From Ahaetulla prasina (lineage: Eukaryota; Chordata; Lepidosauria; Squamata; Colubridae), in contig NC_080542.1 of assembly GCF_028640845.1 (NCBI RefSeq), positions 62,943,064 to 63,007,063 on the forward strand: a stretch of 64,000 nucleotides of DNA. The letters are read 5' to 3'. Positions 1 to 11,297 of this stretch are shown here, in pieces. Within the stretch, counting starts at the first letter, position 1; every line of letters starts with the position of its first letter. A program made the translations under genes and the position numbers. The notes beneath the pieces are model-generated. The model saw nothing but the letters and a program-made list of their open reading frames with translations. It was not told the DNA's origin and ran no database searches.

Positions 1-785
1 CTTTTACCACAATGGCAGCAGGTAGCCATTTTAAAATGGCAGTCAGCCTTGTTGTGGCTTCCGCCGCAACCGGCACAGTTGAGCAGAGTCTGTTTGGACA
101 CTAAAGTCCCTCTTTTGGGTGGCACTGTCTTGAGGCAACACACACTGTCACCCTCATCTGAGGAGTCTGTCTGGTCAGAATCCCCATGGTGGACAGCAAG
201 TGCCTTAACCGTGGGAGGCGCATATGCAATGTGAAAACTTTGGATTTCACTCACTGATCTGTCTGACATCTCTGCTACTTGGGCTTCGTCAAGGGCTGCC
301 GACAAGCTTATTTCCTTTCGGGCCATTTGAGTCTCAAGTCTTTCACTCCACACACCAGCTGTTTTAACAGGGCATCGTCCAGGTCGCGAAACTCGCATGG
401 TCCAGCAGCTACTCGCAAGGAAGCCATATAGTCAGCCACAGACTCCCCTTACCTTTGGAGCCACTGGCGGAAAGCATGCCGTCAGGCAAGGCGAGAGGGT
501 GCAGGGGCATAGTGGTCCTTTTATTTGTTCATGAGGACATCCCATGGCATGTCCCTTAACAGCTGGGGGGTTATGAGGGCTTTTGCGGTTCCGAAGACCT
601 CACGGCCGCACACACTGAGAAAATACCCTCGTTTATGGGAGCTGGACAATTCAGCAAGATCACCGGCTTGAAGAAAGCATTCAAAATGTTCGATGAACGT
701 GTCCCAGTTCTCAGCGGCAGGTTCGAACAGGCAAAATGTGGGCTGAGACGCCATCCTCGCAGGGCTGTGACTTCTTAGTTTATTA
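1..785 (-). pseudogene. Ty3/gypsy retrotransposon gag, broken and cut by the window edge
   Basis: Read on the minus strand, 754-521 encodes an open gag N-terminus (about 77 residues) with the features FECFLQAGDL, YFLSVCGREVFGTA and MPWDVLMNK, which I recognise from vertebrate Ty3/gypsy gag. After a stop, the same protein continues at about 520-340 (RRHAFRQWLQ, then VADYMASLR and FRDLDDALL). Gag would form the particle that packages the element RNA. Reading towards position 1 the frame has more stops, so it is a dead copy. No pol is in this part of the window. The LTR lies just upstream (786-1087), as expected for a 5' end. Family assignment rests on remembered motif patterns, not on a search. 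Confidence 0.72.
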
Positions 786-1087
786 TTGTGCCTTGTCCCT
801 CAGTATCCCACCCTTCATCACCAGTATTAAATACTGAGTGGGTGGACAACAAACTGAGGCAAGGGCAGGCGGCAATGTTTAAACCTTTTATTAAACAGCG
901 CAACTAGCGCTGAAACAACTGCAACTAGTTGGTGTGAAGCCCCGGAACAGCCATCTGACAGCTCTTATATACTCGGCAGTCAGATAGCTGCTCCAATGAC
1001 AACATCTCAGATTTCCCACTTGGGACCCAGCTCACATCTTAGCCAATCAGCAGCGACTTGCTGTTGGCAAGGCAAGAGCCAGGTCGT
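786..1087 (-). mobile_element. LTR and leader of the gypsy element, 5' end lost
   Basis: Read on the minus strand this stretch has an LTR layout: a TATA-like TATATAAGAG near 973-964, then about 75 bases further an AATAAA poly(A) signal (892-887), then a GT-rich stretch and a short leader into the gag start at 754. The upstream end of the LTR is lost where L2 copy A joins at about 1088. I cannot place the LTR/leader boundary or the primer-binding site exactly; a TGGTGATGAAGGG segment near 825-813 is a candidate. Confidence 0.5.
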
Positions 1088-2054
1088 ATCTTCAAGAGCC
1101 ATACGGGTCTGGATGGGGAGAAACAGACTCAAGCTCAATCCCTCCAAGACGGAGTGGCTGTGGATTCCGGCACCCCGGTTCAGTCAGCTGCAGCCGCAGC
1201 TGGCTGTGGGGGGCAAGTTATTGGCCCCAACGGAGAGGGTGCGCAACTTGGGTGTCCTCTTGGATGGGCGGCTGTCATTTGACGATCATTTGGCGGCCGT
1301 CTCCAAGAGGGCCTTCCACCAAGTACGCTTGGTGCGCCAGTTGTGCCCCTTCCTTGACCGGGATGCCTTATGCACGGTCACTCATGCCCTCGTGACTTCC
1401 CGCCTGGATTATTGCAATGCTCTCTACATGGGGCTGCCCTTGAAGTGCACCCGGAGGCTGCAGTTAGTCCAGAATGTAGCTCCGCGGGTAATAGTGGGAG
1501 CAACTCATTGCTCCCATGTAACAACACTCCTGCGCAGTCTGCACTGGCTGCCTGTGGTCTTCCGGGTGCGCTTTAAGATTTTGGTTACCACCTTTAAAGT
1601 GCTCCATGGCTTAGGACCCGGGTACTTACAGGACCGCCTGCTGTTACCATTTGCCTCCCACCGACCCGTACGCTCTCACAAAGAGGGCCTTCTCAGGGTG
1701 CCGTCCGTCAAACAATGTTGGCTGGCGGCACCCAGGGACAGGGCCTTCTCTGTGGGAGCTCCCACGCTCTGGAACGAGCTTCCCCCTGGTTTACGTCAAG
1801 TGCCTGATCTTCGGACCTTTCGCCGTGAGCTGAAAATGCACCTATTTATTCAAGCGGGACTGGCCTAAAATTTTATTGGGGTTATTTATATTTTAATATT
1901 TTAAATCGTTTTAAATTTGGCCACCTTATAATATGTTTGTTTTAATTTCTTTTAATATTTATACTGTGATTTTTTACTTGGCTGTACTTCGGGAGAAGGG
2001 CGGTATAAAAATTGAATAAAATAAAATAAATAAAATAAATAAATAAAAATAAAT
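1088..2054 (+). mobile_element. L2-clade LINE, copy A, 5'-truncated 3' end
   Basis: The C-terminal part of an L2 reverse transcriptase is open from about 1097 to 1868. It starts at the thumb ([17 protein letters not shown]) and runs through [30 protein letters not shown] and the family-typical end ([17 protein letters not shown] ... HLFIQAGLA). The catalytic palm is absent, so the copy cannot be active. The 3' UTR ends in GAGAAGGGCGGTATAAAAAT followed by an (AAATA)n tail to 2054. Unlike the other copies, it lacks the left strand of the 3' hairpin (the segment with CCGCCCTGAGT), a small deletion near 1985. An upstream ATG at 996 belongs to the gypsy LTR, so the open frame 996-1868 is a chance fusion. 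Confidence 0.9.
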
Positions 2055-2070
2055 TCAAGGATTCAAAAGG

Positions 2071-2360
2071 GGGGGCAGCTAGCTAGGCCACAAGCCCCAC
2101 AGCCCATGTGACATGGATAGCTTGCGAAGCAAGCCAATCTATCTGGAAGCTGGAGACAGTGGGGGGGGCAGCTTGCTAGGCCACAGCACCACGTGGGGTG
2201 GAGCCACCTGGCAGCGAAGCAAGCCAGGCAAGCTCTGGGGATGGTGGAGGGGGGCAGCTAGCTAGGTCACAGCCCTCTGTGGGATGTAGCCATGGCAGCA
2301 AAGCAAACCAGGCAAGCTGGACGCTGGGAATGATGGGCAGGGCAGCTAGCTTGGCCATGA
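2071..2360. repeat. Minisatellite of about 88-bp units, 3.3 copies
   Basis: Each unit begins with a G-run and GGCAGCTAGCTAGG(C/T)CA, and carries a later AGCAAGCCAGGCAAGCT-like block. Units start near 2071, 2161, 2250 and 2338, so the period is about 87-92 bases. Units differ by several substitutions, so the array is not young. It sits directly after the tail of L2 copy A. No coding function is suggested; open frames here are a by-product of GC content. Confidence 0.75.
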
Positions 2361-2599
2361 CTTGCAGGTTTACTTACTGTCAGGCAGATCAGGACCTCTC
2401 AGTTGGGTCCCTGCGGGAAGGCAGGCAAGCCACAGAGGCTGTGTGGTTAACACAAGTGAGGATCCACACAGTGTGCTATGCTGGAAAGGTGAAATGAGGA
2501 GTTACTGAGTAGGGTGAGAGGTTAGGTGGGGTAAGTGGCAAACGGACGGGCTAGGGTGAGTGGTGAGTTGGCAAGCAGCCAGGCAGGGGAGTGACCAGC

Positions 2600-2690
2600 C
2601 AGAGGTGGTATTTGCCAGTTCTCTGAACTTCTCAAAATTTCCACTACTAGTTTGCCCGAACCGGTCTGAACCAGCTGAATACCACGTCTG
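2600..2690. mobile_element. Short hAT-like terminal-inverted-repeat element (91 bp)
   Basis: The ends are CAGAGGTGGTATT and AATACCACGTCTG, which are inverted repeats with one mismatch. Internal sequence resembles the 49354-49596 element (both have CCAGAGGTGGTATTTGC and CTCAAAATTTC). I see no intact 8-bp target duplication, so this is probably an internally deleted or old copy. Confidence 0.5.
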
Positions 2691-3222
2691 GTTAGGAAGA
2701 ATTTTAATAGTTTAGTTTCCACCACTGAGCAAGACTAAAGATGAAAAATACTTTCTCTTGTAAAGTATTTTGTAGAGTGAAGGCATTGCACTCATCAATC
2801 CCAGTTAATATGACTAACCATCTCCTATTAAGATATTGTTATTTAAAACATCTGGAGAATATTAGATTATCTATATTGGAATTACAGCACTTACTTTTTA
2901 GAGCTTTCTTCTGCATAGAAAACTCGTCTGGATAGAAAATACTCTTTTCAAAGAAAATATACTTTCTTGCTATAAATTAAAATATACCATACTTTATTTA
3001 CAGTTCAGATAACACCAATGTTAACAAGAAAATAGGAGAAAAAGACATGCTATGTATTCATATCATGAGAGACAGAGAAAAATAAAAGTAAAAGGGCAAC
3101 AACAGAAAAAAGTTCAAGAAATTTTCCAGAACCTGAAAACCAGTAGGGACAACCTAACTTATTATCAAGGTAGTAGCAACCACAATTCACCCTTGTGAAT
3201 TAATCATGTAGGGTTCCCTAGC
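2691..3222. other. AT-rich spacer, nothing recognised
   Basis: No coding relic, repeat terminus or RNA gene is visible on either strand. Short open frames here have no recognisable motif. Confidence 0.5.
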
Positions 3223-3341
3223 TAAGTGTCTCCAAACTTGGCAACTTTAAGATTTGTGGAACAACTTCCCGAAAGGACTGGCTAATGAATTTTGGAACTT
3301 CAAGTCCACAAGTCTTAAAGTTGCCAAGTTTGGAGACCCCT
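3223..3341. mobile_element. Small hAT-like foldback element
   Basis: Left half GTCTCCAAACTTGGCAACTT and right half AAGTTGCCAAGTTTGGAGAC are perfect inverted repeats. The pairing continues inward with mismatches into TGTGGA/TCCACA. The ends fit the CAGGGGTCTCCAA type of hAT termini, with the left end mutated. The flanks (CCCTAGC and CCCCAGC) could be a degraded 8-bp target duplication. Confidence 0.6.
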
Positions 3342-3744
3342 ACCCCAGCCCAACAATTTTATCTCAAAAATGACAGCGTTAATAGAGAATATAATATGTG
3401 GGTTTACAATCTGATACTATGATACTAATTCTTTTTGTGGGGGAAAGGCAAAGAAAGAGAAATACACACCACAAACAAATATATACAGACATTTTATCAG
3501 ATTCATTTTTCTTCACTCCTGTATTATCTGACATAGATATGCCATCTTCTGTATGATATTAGGGTAAAGAAACTATAAACTATATTATCTTGAAAATTAA
3601 TAAAGAAAAATGTAAAATAAAAATAGGCAGTATTTGTTGCAAATTGACATTTATGATGGCCCAGTTAATTAGAACAATAATTGCAAAGGTGGTAGGAGAT
3701 ATACTGTGATCATCCATGCAATGGATGGGCGATACAATGGATGG

Positions 3745-3885
3745 TTTAATACTACACATTAACAAGGTACAATTTTATATTTATATAAATATAAATTTAT
3801 ATTATATTTATATTAAATTTATATAAATTATATATTTATATTTATATAACTATAAAACTGTACCTGGTTAATGTGTAGTATTAAA
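3745..3885. repeat. 141-bp near-perfect palindrome, AT-rich core
   Basis: The arm 3745-3771 (TTTAATACTACACATTAACA plus 7 bases) pairs with 3859-3885 with one mismatch, and pairing continues inward through an ATTTATATAAATATA-type core. It would fold into one long hairpin. It is probably a miniature transposable element. I do not recognise the family and see no certain target duplication. Confidence 0.7.
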
Positions 3886-4850
3886 TGTTTTTATACTTGA
3901 TGTATGTTGTTCCTCTAACTAGGAAACTATTACTGTAGTTGAAATTTATAACCACAAGATGGCAATCAAGCTTTTCAAAAGGCAAGCAAGTAAACATTTA
4001 AAAGTATCTGGTCGCAGATTTGGATAACTAATCTGCAAAGGCAGACTTCAGAGTGCTTTAGGCAGATTCCATAAATTTTAATGAAGATTTCTTGCATCAT
4101 TGTGTTTAAATGTTCAGTTTAAAACTGAATTGAAATATCATCACCTTTACACCAAAAATATTATCTAAATAAGGCAATAACTGACAATATGTTTTGTATA
4201 AGGTGCTGCATCTGCACATTTTGGTACGTGTGTGCATTCTTGCAAGAGCTGATAGCTCCTTCAATCCCCCATTTTTGTCAACCATAAACAACTTTTAGGT
4301 ACTGTTTACAACTGCCTGATGCTCTATTTACATGACATGCATTACTTCTGTACCAAGAAAAGACCTTTTTCTACAGATTCCCATCTCAGGTCTGAAACTG
4401 AGGTACTTCTCCAGAATATTTCTAGCAAAATATTTGTTCTGAGGGTTTTCTATATTTCTGAGGCCATCATACTTGGATCTGTTCAGATTTTTGTGATTGT
4501 CCTGATAATCTTATTCCTCTCCTAGGTAAAGTTAAGCCCAATATATGTAGCAAGGAATATCTTGTATCAATTATAGGCTAGTAAATAATGATATAGTGCA
4601 GCTTTTGTTGGCAGTCCTATTGAGTTTTATGCCTCTATCTGAATGTATAATGGAATCAAATCCTAAGCATGATTATTCCTTTTTCCTCCAGTCTAATGTT
4701 TGGGGAGGGTAGCAGGAAATATATAGAAGGAAGTTGGAAAGAATGTAACCTCATAGTATCTCAGCTATGGGTAGCCAGGAATGTATAAAAATATTGATTT
4801 GAGATGATGAACTTTGGAGGGAACCAGGCTATGATAGTTTCTCCCCGCTT
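3886..4850. other. AT-rich spacer; may include an unrecognised retroviral LTR
   Basis: No coding relic was found. The distal part should contain the 5' LTR of the retrovirus at 4851-6735 if it survives. The only promoter-like element is GTATAAAAATA at about 4783-4793. I could not find a left LTR boundary. Confidence 0.35.
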
Positions 4851-5380
4851 ATTGCACTAACGAAACAAAAGGTCTTCACATAATAGCCTTGGGGGTTCTT
4901 TGGAATTTGCATCCATTCCAACATTGGCGGCTGGGGATATCCGAAGGGGAGTGAGTACCTGGGTAAGTTTTCCCAGCCCTAAAGGTCATATCGCCCCTGT
5001 CAGAACAAAGGGGAATTGGAGACCTAAGGCTGACCCAGAGACAATCTAAGGGAAAATCAGCCAAGTCAAAGGAGGACTTTGACTACGCCCAACAGGTAAG
5101 ATATCAGGAGGTATCTAGTTACCAGAAGGGTATTAATGGGCAATGAGAGTTCAAAGAGGAAGAAATCATTGCTTGGGTGGGACCACAAGATAATCTGATG
5201 CAGATGTCCAAATAGGAATCCTTGGACAACCTTCCTCCATATCCTGGCCCCCAAAACAGGAGGAAGATTATATTGTACCTATAGGGTCCAAAGTTGAGCC
5301 ATCTGCACTTGAGGACCTACCCAAGGAAACCAAAGAATTAGTCAAAAATAACCAGGATTTAGAGAAGGAGATGAAAAAGA
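4851..5380 (+). mobile_element. Endogenous retrovirus leader: LTR end, candidate primer site, splice donor
   Basis: Near 4917-4940 the sequence CCAACA/TTGGCGGCTGGGGATATCC has the form of an LTR ending in CA followed by a primer-binding site beginning TGG. I cannot name the tRNA with confidence. Downstream, CTGGGTAAGT at about 4960-4970 is a good splice-donor match, which is where retroviral leaders carry one. The region then runs into gag-like sequence. This is an old copy in the host genome, and its control elements are inferred from position only. Confidence 0.35.
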
Positions 5381-6330
5381 ACATGACAGAAGCTTTTTTT
5401 CCCCAATTGTCACAAGTCAACAGAAAAGGGGACAAATCTTTATGGCACCCTTTAGACAGGTTCCTATGGGAGAAGGCAATCTGGGTTACCTGGAGGCCTG
5501 TCTAACAGCCTTTGAAATCAGACAGTTCAAGAATGAACTGACCAAATTAATAGAAAACTCAATAGAAATGTTTTTAGGACCAATGGAATATTCATGTAGA
5601 GAGATATAGTCTATATTCAATATGATATTTATGCCAGATGAGAATGAGCAGCTAGGTGAGCAGCTAAGAACAGGTAAGAAAAAGTTTCCACAAAAAAATG
5701 AACGGGCTGTGATCCTGATGCAGATCCAAGGTGGGATGGTAACAGGAGTGCAGAAAGGAAAGCTATGGCTGATTATAGGGGAAACTTAAGAGAAAGTATT
5801 AAAAATGCAGTGCCTCAGAGTCTTAATATTCAGAAGATATTGTCATTAGAACAAGGAAAGGATGAAACACTGACCGAATGGCTAGAGAGACTGAAAGGCA
5901 AACTTCAAAAGTAGACATTTGGACCCTGATAATCCAGGACACCAAATGTTTTTGAAATATCAATTTGTAAGGAAAGCATGGGAAGACATTAGGATAAAAT
6001 CACAGAAATTTGACACATGGAAAACTAAAACAATAGAAGATTCAGAAATTTTATGCAAAGAGAGAAGAGGAGACAGATAAACGTAAGATAAAAATGATGG
6101 CTCAATTGATGCAAACAGGCCAGCAAAGAGGATGGGGAGGAGTAATCAGGAAACCAATAAGGAGTCTTGGGAGAGGTCTAAGGCAAGGAGGAGTTTGGCA
6201 CCAGGGTCTATAAACCCCTAAAAGAAAATTTCTCTGAACTCCCTAATAAAAAAAAAAACGTGCCTTTTTAAAGGAGGAAGGAAAACAAATGTCCTAAAAG
6301 AAAGGAACAGGAGGAGCTAACTCAACTGAT
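5381..6330 (+). pseudogene. Endogenous retrovirus gag relic
   Basis: Read on the plus strand with several frame changes, the segment encodes capsid-like sequence. An N-terminal capsid-type stretch lies near 5455-5600. A SLEQGKDETLTEWLERLKG block near 5850-5900 resembles the region of gammaretrovirus-like gag where a glutamine/glycine-rich turn precedes ERLK. Stops (for example about 5608, 5788 and 5913) and frameshifts break it throughout. Gag would form the virion core. The downstream A-run near 6248-6260 and basic sequence may be the nucleocapsid relic, but I see no clear zinc knuckle. It is followed in phase of order, not of frame, by protease. Confidence 0.5.
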
Positions 6331-6377
6331 GAATCTTTAAGATTGGGGTGGGTGGGTCAGGGGACTAATTTTTAAGT

Positions 6378-6735
6378 TTGGCTTTGCAGAAACCCGATAA
6401 TTTGAAAGTTGGACTAGAGAATGAAGACATCATTTTCGTTGATTCTGGAGCCACCAGATTCATGTTGAACTTCATACCAAAAGGTTTGAAAATTGGACAA
6501 GGAAAAATTAGGGCACAAGGAATGGGTGAGCATATAGTGGAAGCTAGAATTTTTGTACCCATTATAATTAGATCCCAAGAAAAAGAGCCTGGGCTATGGT
6601 GTAATTTTTGTATTGCAAGAAGGGAGCTGCAATTTGGCCAGGATGGACTTAATTGGCAAATTAGGGGTTGTTATTATGGGGAATTAAAGCAAAGTAATTA
6701 TAAATATTATGGACTCTCTTATATGGGTCAAAGAG
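6378..6735 (+). pseudogene. Endogenous retrovirus protease relic
   Basis: The open frame 6378-6905 contains the aspartic-protease active site as VDSGATRFML at about 6440-6470 (the family motif is D-S/T-G-A), followed by a flap-like IRAQGMGEHIVEARIFVPI. Retroviral protease would cut the Gag-Pol polyprotein as a dimer. The retroviral part ends at about 6736, where the poly(A)-side tail of L2 copy B begins, so the last 50 or so codons of the open frame are L2 sequence. Reverse transcriptase resumes on the far side of that L2 at about 11300. Confidence 0.65.
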
Positions 6736-6949
6736 GGCAATATTTATTATTTATTTATTTATTATTTAAATTTGTATACCGCCCTTCTCTTGAAGGACTC
6801 AGGGCGGTTCACAGCCAAGTAAAAAATGCACAATACATTATAAATACAATTAAAATACTAGTAAAAAACTTATTTAAATTGGCCACAATTAAAATTTGGA
6901 GATAAAACCCATTAAAAACCCATAACTTAAGAAACTAACCCAGTCCAGC

Positions 6950-8612
6950 GCAGATAAATAAGTAAGTTTTGAGCTCGCGGCGAAAGGTTCGGAGGTCCGG
7001 AAGTTGACGAAGTCCTGGGGGGAGTTCGTTCCAGAGGGCGGGAGCCCCCACAGAGAAGGCCCTTCCCCTGGGTGTCGCCAGACGACACTGTCGCGCCGAC
7101 GGCACCCTGAGGAGTCCCTCTCTGTGAGAGCGCACGGGTCGGTGAGAGGTATTCGGTAGCAGCAGGCGGTCCCGTAAGTAACCCGGCCTATGCCATGGAG
7201 CGCTTTAAAGACGTTCACCAACACCCTGGAGCGCACCCCGTAGGCCACACGGAGCCAGTGCAGCCTGCGCAGGATAGGTGTCACTGGGAGCCCCGAGTGG
7301 CTCCCTCTATCACCCGCGCAGCTGCATTCTGGACCAACTGCAGCCTCCGGATGCCCTTCAAGGGGAGCCCCATGTAGAGAGCATTGCAGTAGTCCAGACG
7401 AGACGTCACAAGGGCGTGAGTGACTGTGCACAAGGCATCTCGGTCTAGAAAGGGGCGCAACTGGCGCACCAGGCGAACCTGGTGGAAAGCTCTCCTGGAG
7501 ACGGCCGTCAAATGATCTTCAAAAGACAGCCGTGCATCCAGGAGAACGCCCAAATTGCGCACCCTCTCCATCGGGGCCAATGACTCGCTCCCGACAGTCA
7601 GCCGCGGACTCAGCTGACTGTACCGGGATGCCGGCATCCACAGCCACTCCGTCTTGGAGGGATTGAGCTTGAGCCTGTTTCTCCCCATCCAGACCCGTCG
7701 GCTTCCAAACACCGGGACAGCACTTGATAGCTTCATTGGGGTGGCCCGGTGTGAAAAGTACAGCTGGGTGTCATCAGCGTACAGCTGGTACTTCACACGA
7801 AGCCACTGATGATCTCACCCAGCGGCTTCATATAGATGTTGAACAGAAGGCGAGAGAATCGACCCCTGCGGCACCCACAAGTGAGGCGCGCGGGTGACCT
7901 CTGCCCGTCAACACCGTCTGCGACCGGTCGGAGAGATAGGAGGAGAACCACCGATAAACGGTGCCTCCCACTCCCAATCCTCCAACCGGCGCAGCAGGAT
8001 ACCATGGTCGATGGTATCAAAAGCCGCTGAGAGGTCTAATAGGACCAGGGCAGAGGAATAACCCCTATCCCTGGCCCTCCAGAGATCATCCACCAACGCG
8101 ACCAAAGCCGCCTCAGTGCTGTAACCGGTCGGAAGCCGGACTGGAACGGGTCCAGATAGACAGTTTCCTCCAGGTGCAGGGGAAACTGATATGCCACCAT
8201 ACTCTCTACAACCTTCGCGCGGCGGGTTGGAGACCGGACGATAATTACCTAAAACAGCCGGGTCCAGGAAGGCTTCTTGAGGAGGGGTTTCACCACCGCC
8301 TCTTTCAAGGCGGCCGGAAAGACTCCTCCAACAAGGAAGCACTCGTAATCCCTGGAGCCAGCCTCGTGTCACCTCCTGAGTGGCCAGCACCAGCCAGGAG
8401 GGGCACGGGTCCAGTAAACACGTGGTGGCATTCAATCTACCCAGCAACCTGTCCATGTCCTCGGGAGTCACAGGGTCAAACTCATCCCAAACAACATCAC
8501 CAAGACCGCCCTCAGATACCCCGTCTGAATCGCCACAATTTTGGTCCAGACCGTCCCTAAGCTGAACGATTTTTTCGTATAGATAACTGTTAAACTCCTC
8601 AGCACGTCCCAT
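6950..8612 (-). pseudogene. L2 copy B reverse transcriptase, frameshifted
   Basis: Three overlapping open frames cover it. 8612-7908 has the finger region and the [19 protein letters not shown] palm motif. 8020-7793 carries the next palm block and [11 protein letters not shown]. 7796-7281 has the catalytic YADD (7781-7770), then [17 protein letters not shown]. The C-terminus continues in further frames to about 6950 ([17 protein letters not shown]). L2 reverse transcriptase copies element RNA at the nicked target. At the PQGS-I-L-S-P motif the copy has lost bases and changed frame, including a 2-base loss also seen in copies D and F. The enzyme cannot be made as one chain. Confidence 0.85.
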
Positions 8613-8840
8613 AGCGGGTCATCCCGCCCCGTGGTGAAGGAGGGAGCGGGTCACCCGAAACAGGGCAGCTGGGCGGTTATCTGCCGACGCAATGAGGGAG
8701 GAGGCGTAGGAACGCCTCGCTTCCCTCAGTGCCACTAGGTAGGTCCTAGTATAGGATCTAACTAGTGTCCGATCAGCCTCTGAACGGCTGGACCTCCAGG
8801 AACTCTCTAGGCGTCTTCTCCGGTGTTTCATCCCCCTCAG

Positions 8841-9875
8841 CTACTCGGAGAACCAAGGAGCCGGTTGGGATCTGCGCCGGGTCAGAGGCCGCAAAGGCAC
8901 GACACGGTGTAAAGCCCCAGCCGCAGCCCGTTCCCAGGCTGCAGCTAGTTCCTCTGCCGTGCCGTGAGCCAGACCCTCAGGAAGTGGCCCAAGCTCCGTC
9001 CGAAACCTCTCTGGGTCCATCAGGCGCCTGGGACGGTACCACCGTAATGGTTCCGTCTCCCTGCGGTGTTGGGTAGCGGTCAGAAAGTCCAGGCGAAGGA
9101 GAGAGTGATCTGACCATGACAAAGGTTCAATGACTATTTCCTTTAAGTCCAGATCTCTCAACCACTGACCAGAGACAAAAATCAGGTCCAGTGTGCCTCC
9201 CCCGATGTGAGTGGGGCCATCCACTACTTGAGTCAGGTCCAAGGCCGTCATGGAGGCCAAGAACTCCCGAGCTACCGTCGATGACGAGCCGGCAGATGGC
9301 AAGTTAAAGTCCCCCATGACTAAAAGTCTGGGGGTCTCCACTGCCACCCCGGCAAGCACCTCCAGGAGCTCAGGCAGGGCAGCTGTCACGCAGCAAGGAG
9401 CCAGGTACGCAACCAGCAAGCCCATCTGACATCTATGACCCCACCTCACAAAGAGGGATTCACACCCGGCAATCTGAGGTACAGTGGTCTCCCTCGGCTC
9501 TAGACTCTCTTTAATAGCAACCGCCACCCCTCCACCCCTACCCTGGGCCCTCGGCTGATGGAATGCACGGAAACCCGGTGGGCACATCTCGACCAGGGGC
9601 ACACCCCCTTCAGTGCCCAACCAGGTCTCCGTAACGCCTATAATATCCGTGGCACCCCCCTGAATCAGATCATGTATTAGGGGGGCCTTATTGGCCACGG
9701 ACCGTGCGTTGCATAACATCAGACGAAGGCCCAGGCTCTGAGGGTCTTGACCATCCGGGGAACGGGAGAAGTCAGGGGGATCAGGGCACGCGATCGCCTG
9801 CAGACATCGAACGCGTGACCCCCTATGTCGATCGATCCCCTTCCACCATATCTGCCCCTCCCACTTACCGTGCAA
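8841..9875 (-). pseudogene. L2 copy B AP-type endonuclease domain, open for 344 codons
   Basis: The frame contains the order expected for an APE-like LINE endonuclease: [16 protein letters not shown] (N-terminal Asn), [11 protein letters not shown] (catalytic Glu), [27 protein letters not shown] (Asp/Asn pair), [12 protein letters not shown], and the C-terminal [11 protein letters not shown] (catalytic Ser-Asp-His). All key residues are present. The enzyme nicks target DNA to start reverse transcription. After the endonuclease the frame covers the linker ([14 protein letters not shown] ... PAPWFSE) and then breaks at a frameshift before 8831-8619 (RSSRSEADRTLVRSYTRTYL). The domain itself is well preserved compared with the reverse transcriptase. 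Confidence 0.88.
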
Positions 9876-11297
9876 ATAGACTCACCCTCACACAAAGGAA
9901 CACACTCCCCCCCCATAACCTCCGAACCCATTTGATAGTCGCCACGAGCATGCGCTGGAACTGGTTTCCCTCCCGACGGGCTACCCCCCTCACCCGCCCT
10001 AACCCTCCCACCCCCACCCGACACTACCTCCCTCCAACCCAGACCCGTCAGTTCCCACCTCCCTTAAAATTCCCATTAAAATTCCCTTAAAACCCTATTA
10101 AAATAATTAATTAAAAATCCCCTGAGTCTCCTATTTTTGGCATGCCATCTCTCGGGGTTCCAAAACCCGTCCTCAAGATGGGCCCTCGATAATGTGGGGG
10201 GCCAGACCCGGGAGAGGGAATCTCGCAGGGCAAGAAGGTCAGCCGCTGTAAATGTCCGCATGATAAAAGTCCGGCAAACAGACCCATCCTGGACCTGTCA
10301 AGATGGAAATTGACGCACCAGTAGTTCCGAGTAGAAGACAGACGGGATATAGGTCTTGGGCGGTAGATGAACAAACCGCCATGATTCAGTCAGAGCTCCA
10401 ACCCCTCATCTCCAGTCCCGAGGGGTGGTCTATGGGCGCGGGGGGGGGGAGAGGATATAGTCCTACAATAGACAAGCTAGGATTGTCCAGGACCATCCTC
10501 AATTCCCCCAGCTGGGGACCAAAGGTCTTCAGAAGATCCCCTTGCAGCCAGCCCATGGGCATCCTCAAAGATGGTAAAAAGGTGCCTACATGGCCCGTGA
10601 TCGTCCTTCAAGTTGACAAAGAGGACGAAACACGCGCCTAATGGGCCAAGCTGCTCCACCGACGAGGCATCTCTCTCCAAAAGTCCAGGGGGGGCAAAGG
10701 ACTCAAAAAGCCCCCATAGACGGTCCATAGACGTCCTCTAGATGGTAGCGAGGGCGTCCCCTGGACCCGTGGACAACCTTCAAGATGACAAAGAAGGCGA
10801 CCATCGGGCCTCTTCGTGGCCGCTAAGCCAGGCCTCCAGCTGGAATAGGCCACTCACCCGCCGGGTTTGCTGGGTCATGCCACAGTTCGCCGGACCCAGT
10901 CAACCACCAACAGGCTAGGCCCTGGCCAAGCCGGTCCAGCCAGGCCGCCGCCACCGCCGCCACCGACACCGACACTACCGCTGCCGGGGGGAAAGAGCCT
11001 CCAGGCCAGGCCGCCGCCGCCACCGAAGAACTCGGCCGCCGCCGCCACTGTTGGAAAAGGCCAGGCTGCTCACACCACCGGCACCGCAGACGAGGGGGGA
11101 CAAAGGGGAGAGAGGCTCTAGGCCCCTCCCGAAGCAGGGCCAAGCCAGGCCGCCGACCACCGCCGCCGGAGAACCGCCGGAAAAAACCGGCCGCCACCGC
11201 CGCCGCCACCGCCGCCGCTGGAAAAGCCGGGCCGCTGCCGCCCAGCCAGGCCGCTGCCGCCCGGCCTGGAGAAGGCCGGACCGCTGCCGCTGCAATA
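9876..11297 (-). promoter_or_regulatory. L2 copy B GC-rich 5' region
   Basis: The part upstream of the endonuclease is strongly GC-rich at its 5' end, with CCG-rich runs at 10940-11290 and repeated GCCGCCGCC blocks. Full-length LINE 5' UTRs carry the internal promoter, so this is the likely promoter of the copy, by inference. The stretch has several long open frames in different phases caused by base composition. Copy D has a 5' region of similar type but not obviously the same sequence. Confidence 0.55.

Larger units (their letters stand above)
6738..11297 (-). mobile_element. L2-clade LINE, copy B, near full length, inserted in the retrovirus
   Basis: On the minus strand the order is a GC-rich 5' region (11297 to about 9880), AP endonuclease (9875-8841), linker, reverse transcriptase (8612 to about 6940), 3' UTR with the hairpin CCGCCCTGAGTCCTTCAAGAGAAGGGCGG-like stem near 6780-6815, and an AT tail at 6741-6770. 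The retrovirus flanks rejoin across it: protease before 6736 and reverse transcriptase after 11298. GCAATA occurs at both junctions (6737-6742 and 11292-11297) and may be a short target duplication. Single-base indels break the coding sequence, so this copy is inactive. Confidence 0.88.

Noticed and set aside
996..1868. 290-codon frame as a single intact protein
   Set aside because: Its first 33 codons come from the gypsy LTR on the other strand; only the part from about 1097 is L2 coding sequence.
5280..6735. Possibility of a functional domesticated retroviral gag or protease
   Set aside because: Multiple stops and frameshifts occur throughout gag and the protease frame runs into L2 sequence; there is no sign of selection for an open frame.
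8841..9875. 344-codon frame as a host endonuclease/exonuclease-family gene
   Set aside because: All motifs are LINE APE type, it sits in L2 order upstream of L2 reverse transcriptase, and copy D has the same domain.
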